DNA of 64,000 bases from Hypomyces perniciosus. Its lineage: Eukaryota; Ascomycota; Sordariomycetes; Hypocreales; Hypocreaceae. The position numbers and the translations under genes were made by a program. Where the stretch lies: positions 2,321,501-2,385,500 of the forward strand of contig SPDT01000006.1 of NCBI GenBank assembly GCA_008477525.1, given 5' to 3'. Positions 22,948-33,763 of this stretch are shown here, piece by piece (position 1 is the first letter of the stretch; each line of letters starts with the position of its first letter). The notes beneath the pieces are model-generated. The model did no database searches. It had not been told where the DNA came from and saw only the letters and a list, made by a program, of their open reading frames with translations.

Positions 22948-23125
22948 ACGTTGACTTTTGGTCCACCAAGCCTCGGTCTAGAGTGTCCGGAAAGAAATAA
23001 CAATTGCGGCGGCATGCCTTTGTATAATCACATATATCCCAGACGCCATGCGCACCCCAAACGCCAGATGTCACACATGCATCATCATATCTCATAATAT
23101 CTCTAGTTTTTTGCCTGGGTGGGTT

Positions 23126-24449
23126 TCATGCAAGATTCGCAGCCACGAATTCCTATTTGCCGTTAGTTTGGAAAGTCATTAGGTCGTTGAGATAGAAGAA
23201 ACAGAGCTACAGCACTTACCGGGAATTCCTTTTGTATAGAATTGGTGATATTCTCCACCTCCTCTGCCAGACTCTGGACGTTGGCATCCCACCTTCGCAT
23301 CTCCTTGCCCACGATGACCTCTGCGCGCCCACTGCCCTTCTCGCCAGATGCTTCACCACTCTCAAACCAGACAATGCCTGCCAGCTGGTCCATCCGTCCG
23401 ACCAAGCGTCCCTGCTCAATCATCCTAGCCGTAGTCTCCTCCGCCTTTTCGGCGTCCAAGCCCAAGAGCGAGCCCAGAGCTTCGAATCGGATGTTGTTAT
23501 ATAGCCTCGACACACCGAGGAGGTTGTGTTCTACCACAGCTTTGGCGAGGACCGTCGACCCATCGGATGTAGTGGCCAACTGATGCGGCTGCAAGCCCTC
23601 GGCGAACTTGTCCACCTCCGCAGGCGATAGCAGCCGGTCGAGGAACATCTTCTCCAGGATTCCAAACTCCTCGAGCTGGGCCGAGCGCTCGTCCATGTAG
23701 AGCCGTCCCAGATTGCGACTGCGCATGGGGCCGGCAGGGGCCAGAATAGCACATTTAATGGCCATGCTCAGAGTATGCAAACGCTCCTCCTCAGCAATAG
23801 CAGGGGAGAAGCTAATCTCATGGTATCTCTGCGACGCTGACAAAAAGTCCCTCTTAGCATCCTGAATGCGGGCCTGAGAGAGCCTAAAATGCAGGTTCAA
23901 ATCTTGATCCGAGACGGTGTGCATGATGTTCTTGAGCTTGTTGATGTACGTCTCGGCCGAGGTATCGTCCCCGACCTCGAGGTAATTCCTGACGATGCGG
24001 ATCCATATCTGGGCCTTCTCCTCGTCCGTGACTTTCCGCTGGGAGCTGTCGAGGGGGATCTCGGCGAGGGCTTTGGCGGCGTCGAGGAAGTCCTCGTTAT
24101 GCTCGTGTGCGGTGGCGACGAGCTCGCATATAACGGCGGCCGCGTCGAAGAAGGACGAGGACTGGGCTGAGAGGATGGTCAAGGTGCGTCTGCCGACTTC
24201 AATCCACATGTCTTCGTTCTTAAGGTCCTTCAGGGTGGTGGTGAAGACGCCTAGAACGGAGCGTGTGGCCACGACGCCCAGGCCTTGGTTGAAGAAGGAG
24301 TCGACGACGGCATTGAGATCGTTGATGGCGGTTGGCGGAGATGAGAGGTTCTTGATGTCGGCGAGGAGGGATTCGTAGAGAGGGCCTTTCTCTCCGGATG
24401 CGGATTCTACCAGGGCCAGAGCCTCGGCGACTTTGGGATTGGGCGCCAT
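23126..24449 (-). CDS. csnD: COP9 signalosome subunit 4 (CSN4)
   Basis: Exons 24449-23220 and 23152-23126 give 418 residues, close to the usual ~400 for CSN4. The long helical-repeat N-terminal part leads into a PCI/winged-helix region (near AVVEHNLLGVSRLYNNIRFEAL and EKAEETTARMIEQGRLVGRMDQ). CSN4 is a core subunit of the signalosome that removes NEDD8 from cullins and so controls SCF ligases. The final exon is only 27 nt: the unspliced frame would end in unrelated hydrophobic residues, whereas splicing (GTAAGT donor, CAAATAG acceptor) ends the protein EFPEFVAANLA. MAPNPKVAEALAL is the preferred start; the longer in-frame N-terminus from 24530 looks like leader. Confidence 0.92.
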
Positions 24450-24800
24450 GGCGGTTGTGATGCTGATGGGAGGTTGAGATGAAAGAATGGAGTTCGCGGT
24501 GCGCGGCTCAGTAGGGAGGGGCAGGGACAAGCTCTAGCGGGGTAGCTCCCTGGAAGTCCACTAAAATGGACAGACCCATTGGACAGGCTACTGTGAGGTA
24601 CTGCTGCATCAATCTCATAGCTTTGTCGACCTATAATGCCGTCTATTGTTGCTATACGGAGTATATCTCGAAGAAAATGCCATAAACCCTCATATATAAT
24701 ATGTGTGAGACAACAACCAAAAAAAAACCCCAAATGAAAATGGGCCACAAGTCTTCAACAAACGCCAACAACCAACCCGCTCTAAAAGGCTGCTTGCCAT
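24450..24800. other. Intergenic region upstream of CSN4
   Basis: Holds the CSN4 promoter and the 3' region of the PXMP4-like gene. TACGGAGTA occurs at 24655-24663, one of the dispersed motif copies. No gene seen. Confidence 0.5.
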
Positions 24801-25806
24801 CTACTTATTATGCCAAATCAGCGTCCGCAACGAATCCCAGTCATTGCAGTCCTTGTAGATGTATGTCATGCTGCTCCTCAAGCTCGACTGCAGATCCTCC
24901 GGATGGTGGCGGAACAACAACATGACCAGGCCCCAAGATATCGACGCAAACGCCGGCCACGCGTAGTGGCTGATCTGTGAGTGTAGCGGCTCGGACGATA
25001 TACGGGGGAAGCCTGTGCCAGGCTTGATGGCCAGGCGCGCCAGGGCTAGGGAGACGCGTGCGAAGATGTAGATGACGATTTGTTGGTTGACGGAGGATAT
25101 TTTGCCGTAGCGCTTGGAGCGCTGGCCGAAGACGATGTAGCCGCCGAGAAGGCCTGCGAAGAAGGAGTCGTAGGGGCCTAAATAACGTCAGAGATCTGTA
25201 TATATACACGTTTTCTATTTCGGTCGACGGGAGGTTTGGGAGCGAGGCGACTGGACTGCGTACCCTCCTGGCCTGGCGTAGGCCCATAGTGCTTCAGTGC
25301 CAGCATGGTCAACTTGTAAATCGACGCAAACTTGGCGAGGTTCGTCGCATGTTTCCGCGTCGCTCTCAGGACTAATGAAACCTTTTCTCGGAATCTATCA
25401 TCTCCATCTCAATCAGCGTTTTCCGTTTCGCGCGTGGGGAGGGTTTCGGCTTCAGCTTCGGCCGCGGCAGTCAAAACGTACGTTCCAGATCGGAAAAGGA
25501 AGATCATCCTACAAGCACGCATTCAAATCAGTATGTGCCTCAACCTTTAGAGGCAGAGGGGAGAATGGCAGGGGATACTCACACCAGCGCATGCGGAAAT
25601 CGGACCTTGGTGCCGTAGACAGCACCATTGCGCGCCGTCTTCAGCAGCGACAGGATATCGTGGTACCGCGGATCCAGAGCAATCTGCTCCAAAGCAGCCT
25701 ATTCAAAGCCCGTCCATCAGTACAAAACAGCCCATGCGCAGATACTCAGGGCGTCCCCCAGTTTGCATACCTTGCACCCCTCGATCATCGACGACGGCGA
25801 CGACAT
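24801..25806 (-). CDS. Peroxisomal membrane protein 4-like (PXMP4/PMP24, Tim17 family)
   Basis: Five exons on the minus strand (25806-25771, 25698-25583, 25508-25482, 25394-25264, 25177-24801) close into 228 residues; no single frame shows the gene. Residues near the start read AALEQIALDPRYHDILSLLK and KVRFPHALVMIFLFRSG, then LRATRKHATNLAKFASIYK and GPYDSFFAGLLGGYIVFG, the pattern of the PXMP4/PMP24 family, multi-spanning peroxisomal membrane proteins related to Tim17/22/23. The C-terminal half has hydrophobic stretches IVIYIFARVSLALARLAI and YAWPAFASISWGLVMLLF. Function in the family is poorly defined. Exon 3 is 27 nt; its downstream acceptor (GATGATAG) was chosen because it restores FREKVSLVLRATRK. 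Confidence 0.85.
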
Positions 25807-26356
25807 TGTGCCTCGGCTATGTCTGAACAAGAAGGACGAGAGAAAAAGGGAGAAGTCGTCGCAGCGCAACAGGGGAAGAAAACGAAGGATTCAGATCATC
25901 TGGAGACAAAGAAGTAAGAATAAAAATAAAATACAAACACGGAGGTCGGGCGCTGGTGCAAGTACAGAGTCTGAGAGCCGGAAAGCTGAGGTGCGGCAGC
26001 GGAAAAGGCAATGACTGGAGCCTCGGTCAGATGTCAGCTTGTTCGGCTTCTGTTAGTGCTTCGGCCGGAACTCAGTACGTCATTCCGCGGGGCCGTGTTA
26101 GTGGATGTTCAGTGGATCAGGCCACCAGAACAGCGCCCAACAGCCCCAAATCGGACGGCATTTGCATGTGAAGACTCTGTAGAGTGCGGAGAGATGCAAC
26201 AATCTGGGGTCTAGGGAACACACTTGTTCGGTGTTTCGTGAAATTATCCTAAAGTGCCTTATCCTAAAGTGCCTTATCCTATCCATACCACATCATCATC
26301 ATCATCATCATCAGCACCACCTTTCATGTGGCTCGCGCCATTTCACCCCCAATATC
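25807..26356. other. Intergenic region upstream of the PXMP4-like gene
   Basis: It carries the promoter of the PXMP4-like gene, a tandem 15-bp repeat at 26244-26280 and seven CAT triplets at 26291-26311. It also holds the out-of-frame conserved C-terminus of the DNA polymerase (26311-26383 on the minus strand, reading IFEILGVKWREPHER). Confidence 0.6.
26244..26311. repeat. 15-bp tandem repeat followed by (CAT)7
   Basis: The unit TTATCCTAAAGTGCC occurs about 2.5 times in 26244-26280. Seven CAT triplets follow at 26291-26311, directly beyond the alternative stop codon of the polymerase gene. Both are simple repeats prone to length change. Confidence 0.9.
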
Positions 26357-28705
26357 TCAAAGATTCTCCTCTCGTCTCTCCCCGGCCCGATCTGCTCCGC
26401 GCAAGATGTCCTTGTACAAGCCTCGCTGATTCAGTCGCATGTCCTTCTTCGAGGCCAACAACCGCATGCTGCGATTGAAAATGTCGTTGCCCGTAAAGTA
26501 CAACAACGCAGCGCCTATCTCCGACTCTGGCACCAGCAGGAAGTCTATCCGTCTCCAAATCGGACGGTAATTCTCGTCGTTGAACCCTTTGATCTTGGGT
26601 AGTACGCAGCAGCCGTGCCACTTGCTACCATCACCTGCGCTTCTGGACGATGCGAGTCGCGCGACAAGGAATTTGGTCTTCTCCAGCTGGCAGACCAGAT
26701 CGCCCAGAAATTGTCGCAAGTCTGTGGGTGATTCTGTATTCGGCTTTGTCACGATTAAGTCAATATCATGAGAGCTCTCTGCGCCTCTGCGATAACTTCC
26801 GCTAATAACGAGTTGTACCTCTGGATCAATGTGTGAGGCAGCCTTCTTCACTACTTCGCCGAGCGCAGTGACCTCTCTGCGAGGTATTCGCGTATTCAAG
26901 TCATCGTAGTGCTCGATACCCAGCAGCTGATTTGGTGTGAGCTTGGCCTTTTGCTTCACATCATCCAACGAGCGGAAGCCTTGTGCTATCCATTGCCCAG
27001 CCAGCTTGTTGCCAACGCCGTAGATCTTCAAGAAAATCTGCCGTAAGCGGTCCATGGGCTCGTCCTCTGCGTATTCAAGCCGTTTCAACTTGTCCGTCGT
27101 AACGATTTCCTCAATCTTTTGGGCCAGCCGTGGTCCAATGCTCGGCAGCCGAAACGCCTCTTCCTCGGTAGTTATCTTGACATCCTGCCGTTTCAGAGTA
27201 CTTATGGCTTTACGATATGCCAGCGTTCGCCAATTGTCATTGATTCGCTCATAATAGTCATTCATTCTTTGAAGAACTTCAATTGTGCGTGCGTTTGGGT
27301 TCTCTGCATTGGCGTTCTTCGTCCCGGCTCGATTACACGCAAAACGTTCCTCGAAAGCTACCGCTTTGCGCGTCGGTCGTATTTTCCTAGAAGAGCGTCT
27401 CCTGCGCATTGAATCGTTTTCCGAACCAGAGTGGCCATCAGCGTCCGAGCGAGTATCCATGGTCGAACGAGCATCATCGTCTTCGTCAGCATCCAGAGGT
27501 AGGTCCTTGAATTGTTGCATCATTGAGATATACTCTGATAGTTCGTCGGGCGTAGATACGGATTTAGACTTGGGATTAGCTTTGGATTGATCTTCCTCTT
27601 CTGTCACATCACTAAGTGACACATCCTTGGGCGACTCCACAACGTAATCCAAGTCGAGTATGACTGGCTGGGAATCAACTTGTGCAGATGGCACATCGGC
27701 TTGACTTCTTTGCGAGGGCATCTCACTATGCGATGGCGTCCCTCTCTGCGGAACGTAATCCCACCTCCTTCGATTTTGATGCTGAGGCTTCAACTGCAAC
27801 GACTTGACCGACTCTTCAGAACTAGATGGAGGTTCAGGCAAGTTTTCCTCGGCCTCTGCAATAGGCTGGCCCGTAACCAGATATTTCTTCTGCTTGTGGT
27901 CCAAAATAGTCCGGAACTGTATGCAGTCGATGGGATAATCCTCATTTACCACCTTTGGCATGCAACCCAAGCTACCAGCTTTAGGGAAGACCTTCTCAAC
28001 GTCCTTGTACTCGAGATTATTTTCAACGATGATATGTGTGGCTGCCAACACGTTCCGCGTCCAAGTCGCTCCAAATTCCTTGGCTTTGTTGATACGTAAC
28101 CGTCTGGCAGGTGCTATGTCGTTGTCTGGGACGTAAAAGAAGGCCAAGTCTTTGAATATCTGCTCCTCCTCGGGCCGCATCTTGGGGTCTGAGGCACCTC
28201 TCCTCCTCCTCTTCGTGGCAACACCGACAGATGGTGAGTCTTCTGTATTGCTGGATAACAGGCGCTTTAAAGCAGGCACGGGAGTGATATCGGTGCCATC
28301 TCGACGCGCCATCTCCGCAGCAGGCGTTTCATGAACCACGTCTGACTCTGAATGCAAGAGGGCACCCAGTCGGCCCTTGGGCTTAGCTGCCCCGGACTGG
28401 GTTCCCTTGATGACCTGTACTCCTGCTTCGGAACCTGGCTGAAGCGCAGAGGTAGCTCTTCGAGGCGTCACGTCCTGTGCCTGCTGTAGTTTCATGGGTG
28501 CAGACTGTTGACGAATCAAGCTGGGCGCAGCTGTTGCTGGGGCTGGTCTGAAGAAACCGCGATGAAGCTGTCTGTGCCTCTCTTCATGAGGATCGAATTC
28601 ATCATTGTCGATGATGCTGTCGTGGCCATCGTCGACTTGGGACAGCTGCGTCAGTTGCTTGAAATAGGCGAGTTTAGTATCCAGTGATGTTGAATCTGTA
28701 TTCAT
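26357..28705 (-). CDS. Family X DNA polymerase (Pol lambda / Pol IV type), C-terminus possibly frameshifted
   Basis: A single-exon frame of 782 residues. The N-terminal ~210 residues are disordered; a BRCT-like region follows (IFKDLAFFYVPDNDIAPARR to DCIQFRTILDHKQKKYLVTG). After a Ser-rich linker come the 8-kDa lyase and helix-hairpin-helix regions (LPSIGPRLAQKIEEIVTTD; IYGVGNKLAGQWIAQGF), the palm motif GSYRRGAESSHDIDLIVT with two catalytic Asp, the third Asp in RRIDFLLVP, and YFTGNDIFNRSMR. It should fill short gaps in non-homologous end joining and base-excision repair. The frame ends GADRAGERREENL, whereas the family's closing block (GRDERRIFEILGVKWREPHER) is intact one frame over, after a GGGG run at 26380-26383. 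Only the family-typical tail is affected. Confidence 0.9.
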   Translation of the reverse strand: MNTDSTSLDTKLAYFKQLTQLSQVDDGHDSIIDNDEFDPHEERHRQLHRGFFRPAPATAAPSLIRQQSAPMKLQQAQDVTPRRATSALQPGSEAGVQVIKGTQSGAAKPKGRLGALLHSESDVVHETPAAEMARRDGTDITPVPALKRLLSSNTEDSPSVGVATKRRRRGASDPKMRPEEEQIFKDLAFFYVPDNDIAPARRLRINKAKEFGATWTRNVLAATHIIVENNLEYKDVEKVFPKAGSLGCMPKVVNEDYPIDCIQFRTILDHKQKKYLVTGQPIAEAEENLPEPPSSSEESVKSLQLKPQHQNRRRWDYVPQRGTPSHSEMPSQRSQADVPSAQVDSQPVILDLDYVVESPKDVSLSDVTEEEDQSKANPKSKSVSTPDELSEYISMMQQFKDLPLDADEDDDARSTMDTRSDADGHSGSENDSMRRRRSSRKIRPTRKAVAFEERFACNRAGTKNANAENPNARTIEVLQRMNDYYERINDNWRTLAYRKAISTLKRQDVKITTEEEAFRLPSIGPRLAQKIEEIVTTDKLKRLEYAEDEPMDRLRQIFLKIYGVGNKLAGQWIAQGFRSLDDVKQKAKLTPNQLLGIEHYDDLNTRIPRREVTALGEVVKKAASHIDPEVQLVISGSYRRGAESSHDIDLIVTKPNTESPTDLRQFLGDLVCQLEKTKFLVARLASSRSAGDGSKWHGCCVLPKIKGFNDENYRPIWRRIDFLLVPESEIGAALLYFTGNDIFNRSMRLLASKKDMRLNQRGLYKDILRGADRAGERREENL

Positions 28706-29166
28706 GTTGAAGGTGATGTGTGATAAGGGCGGCAGACAGTTATTAATGGCCAGATGCTATCGAGTTCCCGCAAGGCGGTGAAAACAAGGTATCGGGGGAG
28801 TGTGCCGATGGTGAGAAATTGTGTACAAAGTAAAACCGAAGTGAATTGCGCGTGTTATATCAGCACATAGAATTGGAATTGATGCCTAGCAGCTACATGA
28901 TGCCATCAGGTCGCGATGAGGTAGAAGCGTTCACGGTTCCCTATGAAGAAGCTCAGTGGAGATTGGTGGACAGCGAACAGCGGAAACGCCACTATTAATA
29001 GGCGGCAACGCACTAAAATCGATAGCTTTCACCCCTGTACGAAGTACTCCCCCACGGAGATATGCTATTATTACTCGCATAACATGATCGAGATGCCCAC
29101 GATGCCTCCATTGATTACCACTTCCGTTGTTCTTTAGAATAGTAATAGTAGTCGTTTACAGTTGAT
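28706..29166. other. Intergenic region upstream of the polymerase
   Basis: Promoter and leader of the family X polymerase are expected here. No additional coding signal is seen; the short plus frame 28943-29137 has no recognisable features. Confidence 0.45.
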
Positions 29167-29910
29167 TTAGCCATGGGATTTTCCAATTTCATCCAAGAAA
29201 TCATCATCAGCCCATAATATCATTTCATCCATCATGCTCTCACCACCTCGGCGTAGTCGACTTGGCCAAGCTCCAAAGTTAGGATCACCAACGTGCCCAG
29301 CGACAGCGTCTTTGAGAATGACCATTATATTGCCTCGTTGAAGGATGTGTCCGATGCATGATTGTTTTGTATTACATCGCTATGGGGCTGGTGTGCTGGA
29401 TGGCTACCGAGGTTGTCGTGTATATCGATGCCCTCTGAGATGAGATATTGCACGCTTAACATGGTCGTGTTATTCAAGTCCTCGCCGGCTTCATCTTCCT
29501 CGGGGCTTGGGAGCCAATCCGACAGGATGTAAGTCCCATCCTCAACCCATCCTACAATCCATACATTGATATCAAGATCAGAAACTTGACATCGAAACCT
29601 CTGGTCTCAGTCACTATCCTCGTGCTCCTGGTCGTCACAGCTACAACTGCTCTGGGAACAGCCTCCCGGACAGGAGAATGGGTCGACATCCTTGCATGGT
29701 GGTTCCCAGACACACTCAAGCTACACTAGGTCTTTGCCATGTTATGGCTTCTCTCGCCCTTTATCCACATGGCCGAGACCGCGAGGTTTTCCTTCCTTTG
29801 TGTGTGAGCCTCAAATTTTGACGAAAGACATCCATAGCATGTGCGGTAGAAATCAAAGCATGAAACTTTACATGCATCATCAGTTGTTGTCGTAATTCAG
29901 TGTGCAACGG
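29167..29910 (-). pseudogene. Decayed protein-coding remnant, possibly ankyrin-type
   Basis: Minus-strand translation shows several protein-like segments in different frames. From 29910 to about 29735 the read is rich in ordinary residues and stops; 29725-29610 reads CVWEPPCKDVDPFSCPGGC and then meets a TGA at 29607-29609; 29606-29328 is open for about 93 codons (INVWIVGWVEDGTYILSDWL, later VQYLISEGIDIHDN); the last part shifts frame and ends AGHVGDPNFGAWPSRLRRGG and then DDFLDEIGKSHG before a stop at 29167-29169. VQYLISEGIDIHDN resembles an ankyrin-repeat end. No start region is found before the next gene's 3' end, so a truncated pseudogene is likelier than a spliced gene, though short introns cannot be excluded. 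Confidence 0.4.
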
Positions 29911-30368
29911 ATATTATTGCATTAGCTATTCATACACTCCCTCGTGCAGTACAGATAACTCGACAGTACTAAAAACAAACATTAAGAGAGATTCTAGCCA
30001 TGCTTTAAGTCCCATCCAGTATGCCTCTCCAAACCCGTGATTGTAGAGCCACCCAAGTGGTTCAAGTTTCTGATATAAGTTTGTGCTTGAATGCGTAGGT
30101 ATGTGCGCGCGTGTAATGCTCAACTCTTGCCGCCCCGAAAACCCCAAACTCCAAAGAGCCTTCTTGGCCCCGATATTTTGGTTCAAAACAACCGCCGTTC
30201 TCAACACTCGATCGGATATAATATATGTGATGCTATCATCGTATAGATGCAAGCAACCCAAAAAAGGAAAAAACTCCAGTCGCTTAATGCAGTACCATCA
30301 TCTCAGAACACCGTGATGCGCGTCTTTCCACCTCTACAACGCGACCAACCAGTTTGGCCGTTCATTCT
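29911..30368. other. 3' region of the Uds1-type gene
   Basis: Probably the 3' untranslated region of the minus-strand gene ending at 30369, plus the ruined edge of the remnant at 29167-29910. No gene seen. Confidence 0.45.
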
Positions 30369-33300
30369 TCAAGCCCTTATGCCTGCTGATCTAAAGAGCC
30401 CTCCAAAGACCTTGGAATGCTCCTGTCTCAGGAGCTGCTCGAGTTTCCTAGTTTCTCGAACGGCAGCTTCACGATCCTCCTGAAGATTGAGAACTTCAAC
30501 CTGGGTCATGTTCATCTTAGCCACAACTTCTTGCATCTCGTTCTCAGCCTCCGCAAGAGCCTTCTCGAGCTCCGCAACACGGGCTCTAAGTGTTTTCATC
30601 TCGGCCTCCTCCTCAAAGCTCTTCGCGCCGATGGCAGATGAGGCGCGATCAAACATAGGCATAGCCAGAGTCAGCAGTGATTTCTGCGACGCCTTGACAC
30701 CACCGATCCCGCTGTTCTGAAGACGGCGCAGCTGCTCGTTATGCGCCTCTCGCAGTTTAGCCATCTCCTCCTCGTGGCGACCAACTCGTTCCTCAGATGC
30801 TGTCTGGGCGGAGACAACTTGGTCTTCCAGATTGCGCAGACGCTCTTGCAGCTCCGCAATGCGATCCGAGTTAGCCTTACGGTCGGTTTCTCCTCGTGTC
30901 ACTGCGGCAGAGAGACGCTCTCGCAGTTCAGCGTTAACTGCCAGTTGTTGTCGAACCTGAGATGCCAGTTGCTCGATTCGCTGAGCAGACTCGCTCAATT
31001 CGTCTGCCAGAGCACCTTCAGCCGCAATATGCTTCACTTCATTGGATGCGAGGTCATCGTACTGTGCCCTTTGCTCGTCGGCTTCCTTTCGGGCCGTGTC
31101 ACGCTCCAACAATGCGGCGGAAAGCGATCTCTCAAGACGCGCAACGGCAAGTTTGGTCTGCTCATCAGAGGCAGCATCTTCCAGCTGCTTGATGCGATCC
31201 AGTGACTCGGCGTATACGTTCTGTAGCTCCGTGTATGCGATTTGAAGTGACTCGGACGTAACGGGCTCTCGCATCGTGTCGCTGGAACCACTATATCGAG
31301 CAAAGGAGGGGGGGATGAGAATGTCCTTCTCCTTGAGCAGGCTGCGCAGTAACTCAATCTCTTCCTCGGCCCTATCGAGGTCCATCTTCAAGCCGCTGAG
31401 TCCCTTTTCAACTTGCCATTTTTGTTCAAGAGCATCTTCCGCACGACGTCGCAGAGCGCTGATTTCCGATCGTAGGATCGAAAGGTCCCTGTCGAAAACA
31501 CCCTTTCTTGGCGAATCCGACAACAGTCGCTGGCGTTCGTTCTCGAGAAGCCGGACCTTCTTCTGGTGGTGACGATTCTGTAACTCTTGGCGCTCGAGGA
31601 GACTCTTCAAAGCACTGTGTAAAGCGTCACGCTGAGCCTCCACATCTTTTAGTCGCTCGAGAAGGGCCTCTCGCGAATCAGGCTGTGCAATATGCTGCTT
31701 GACACTGTCAGACCTAGAGAGTGAGAATGCAGGCGGTCTTTGACCTCGGAATGACGCAGTGGCCACAGAGTTCGATCTCGTCAAGCCTGCTGACATGCGC
31801 TTGGGTAGTTCTTCCGGTTGGATGGCCGCAGAATTTCGTAGCGAGCGGTTCTCCTTCTTCAATGATTGAAGCTCCTGGTGCATTTTCGTTGACTCATACG
31901 TGAGGTTGGCATATTCAGCGGCCTCTGTCTCTAATCCTTCGACGCGGGCCCTCAATTCCGGAACTACCTCGTCGCGGAGATTATCTCGCTCATTGCAGGC
32001 ATCCCGAAGCTCGCCTTTGAGCGCTGACAGCAAATCTTCAAAGTTGCCCTTGGAGTCACGTTCCTCGGACAGCTTTCGTCGGAGCTCCTCACAGGTATTT
32101 TCCAACTCTTTTATTCTCCCACTGGCGTCCACACTATTCACCTGAGCCGAGTCCACTGCTGAAGCCTTCTCAGCCAGCTCTTTAATCTTCCGATCCAACT
32201 CTTTCCGCTTATCTCTCTCATCTTGCACCTTGGTTGTTAGTTCCAGACGAAGAGAAGCCTTCTCCTGCTCTGATTTTCTTTGTATCTTCTCGATTTCATC
32301 CCGGCTCTGGTCATAGTCGCTCAACTTGGCGGAGCTGTAGCCAGAGTCGGAGTAGTAGTCGCTTGTTCTCTTGCTAGGTGCTTGGGGGTTGTTGATTTGT
32401 TCCTGTAGCCTGTCTACGAGGTCTTCCAGGTCTATCTCTCGCCGGATGGATGCGGCCAGCTCGGAGCTGATAGCTTTCAGTTCTTCTTCCATCTCGTCAA
32501 CTAATGCTGCAGAAACAGAGGTGGATGTCGGCGGCGGCGTCGATAAATATGATTCGTAGTGTTCAATGGGGTTTGTTGTTGCATCGGGCTTTGTGCTTTC
32601 TGAAAAAGAGCCATTTGTTGACTTCCGTGCGTCATTTGACACCTCTTTCTTTGCCGGGAACAAAGGAGAGGGGATTGACGAGAACTCCGTGGCGGAAGGT
32701 GAAGGGTTCCCCCAGCCAAAAAAAGATGCTAGAGGCGATGCTAGACTCGGAGATCTAGGCAGTGGTTTGTTCAGTTGGGGTGATGCGGCTAGCGCTGATG
32801 ATTGCGGCGAGTCGTCTATGTGTGTTCGCGGTCCTTCCTCAATGACGGAATTATCGACCTTTTCGAGTCTGAGGTGTGGTGGTGTAGGCTTCGATGCGAA
32901 CATGGGCGGGGAGGGATTATGATCGCTATTATCCGAGTATACGGACTCAATGTCCGAGTTATCGTCAGAACACTCGTCTCCTGTCTGGGCAGAAGCTGCG
33001 TCCGGAGTAGCATCCACCGTGGTGAGATCTGATATTAGGTCGTCGTACTCTGATAGTACATCAGATAGTTCTGTTTCAGCAGTAGCAGTAACACTGAGTC
33101 CAGTGTCTGTCGAATCGTTGCGCGATGAGCCAGTTACAGCTCCGTCGTCGCCAGGAGCAATGTGATTCGAATCAGATAGCCTGGATACAAAGGGGACCAG
33201 TTAGTCTTGCGCCCCGTATAACGAGGGAGAGCGGGTGTCTGGGCGCTAGAATTAGGGATAAGAGATACTAGTCTAGGGAGCACTCACTGAGACGCGAGAA

Positions 33301-33763
33301 GAGAGAAGCGAAGGGGGTCAGGATAGTCGTATAAAGTAGGGCTATCAATGGAAGGCGACCTCGCGAATCTTTGATCCGGCTTGTTGGGCAGGTCGACCGA
33401 AGGCGTACTCGTATGAGCCAGAGAGCTCTGCTGTTGGGGCAGATACGTGGTGATCAGCAATGACGCCGTCGACGAGACCGGCTTCCGCTTGATGGGACGG
33501 GAGAAGCGAGGCGGGTAAACAGCAGTCACAGGAACAGCAGTTGCAGTGCTTATCACGTCGTCAAAGGTTGACGAGCGGCTATGCTGGTAGCTCGAGGGGG
33601 CAGGTTTGCGACTGTCGATGTTTGGTTTCGATGGCGATGGGGGGTTTCTCGAGACTTCAGACGAAGCAGAAGGTGTATCAGACTCCGGCAGGATCGACGC
33701 CATGACATCGGGCCCGCTTGGAGGGAGAGCCGGTGGTGATGCCATGTCCATTTCGGAAGGCAC
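30369..33763 (-). CDS. Coiled-coil protein with an Uds1-type domain
   Basis: Exons 33763-33288 and 33180-30369, with a 107-nt intron (GTGAGT donor, GTATCCAG acceptor), give 1095 residues. The first ~400 residues are Ser/Pro-rich and disordered. The segment ALVDEMEEELKAISSELAAS followed by IRREIDLEDLVDRLQEQI resembles the Uds1 ('up-regulated during septation') domain of fungi. From about residue 480 the protein is mostly long heptad coiled coil, rich in Glu, Arg, Lys and Leu (LREAHNEQLRRLQNS, LEKALAEAENEMQEV), which is why such proteins are often labelled myosin-heavy-chain-like; there is no motor domain. A structural or septation-linked role is inferred from the family name only. The start could also be the in-frame Met at residue 5 (MDMAS). 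Confidence 0.8.
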
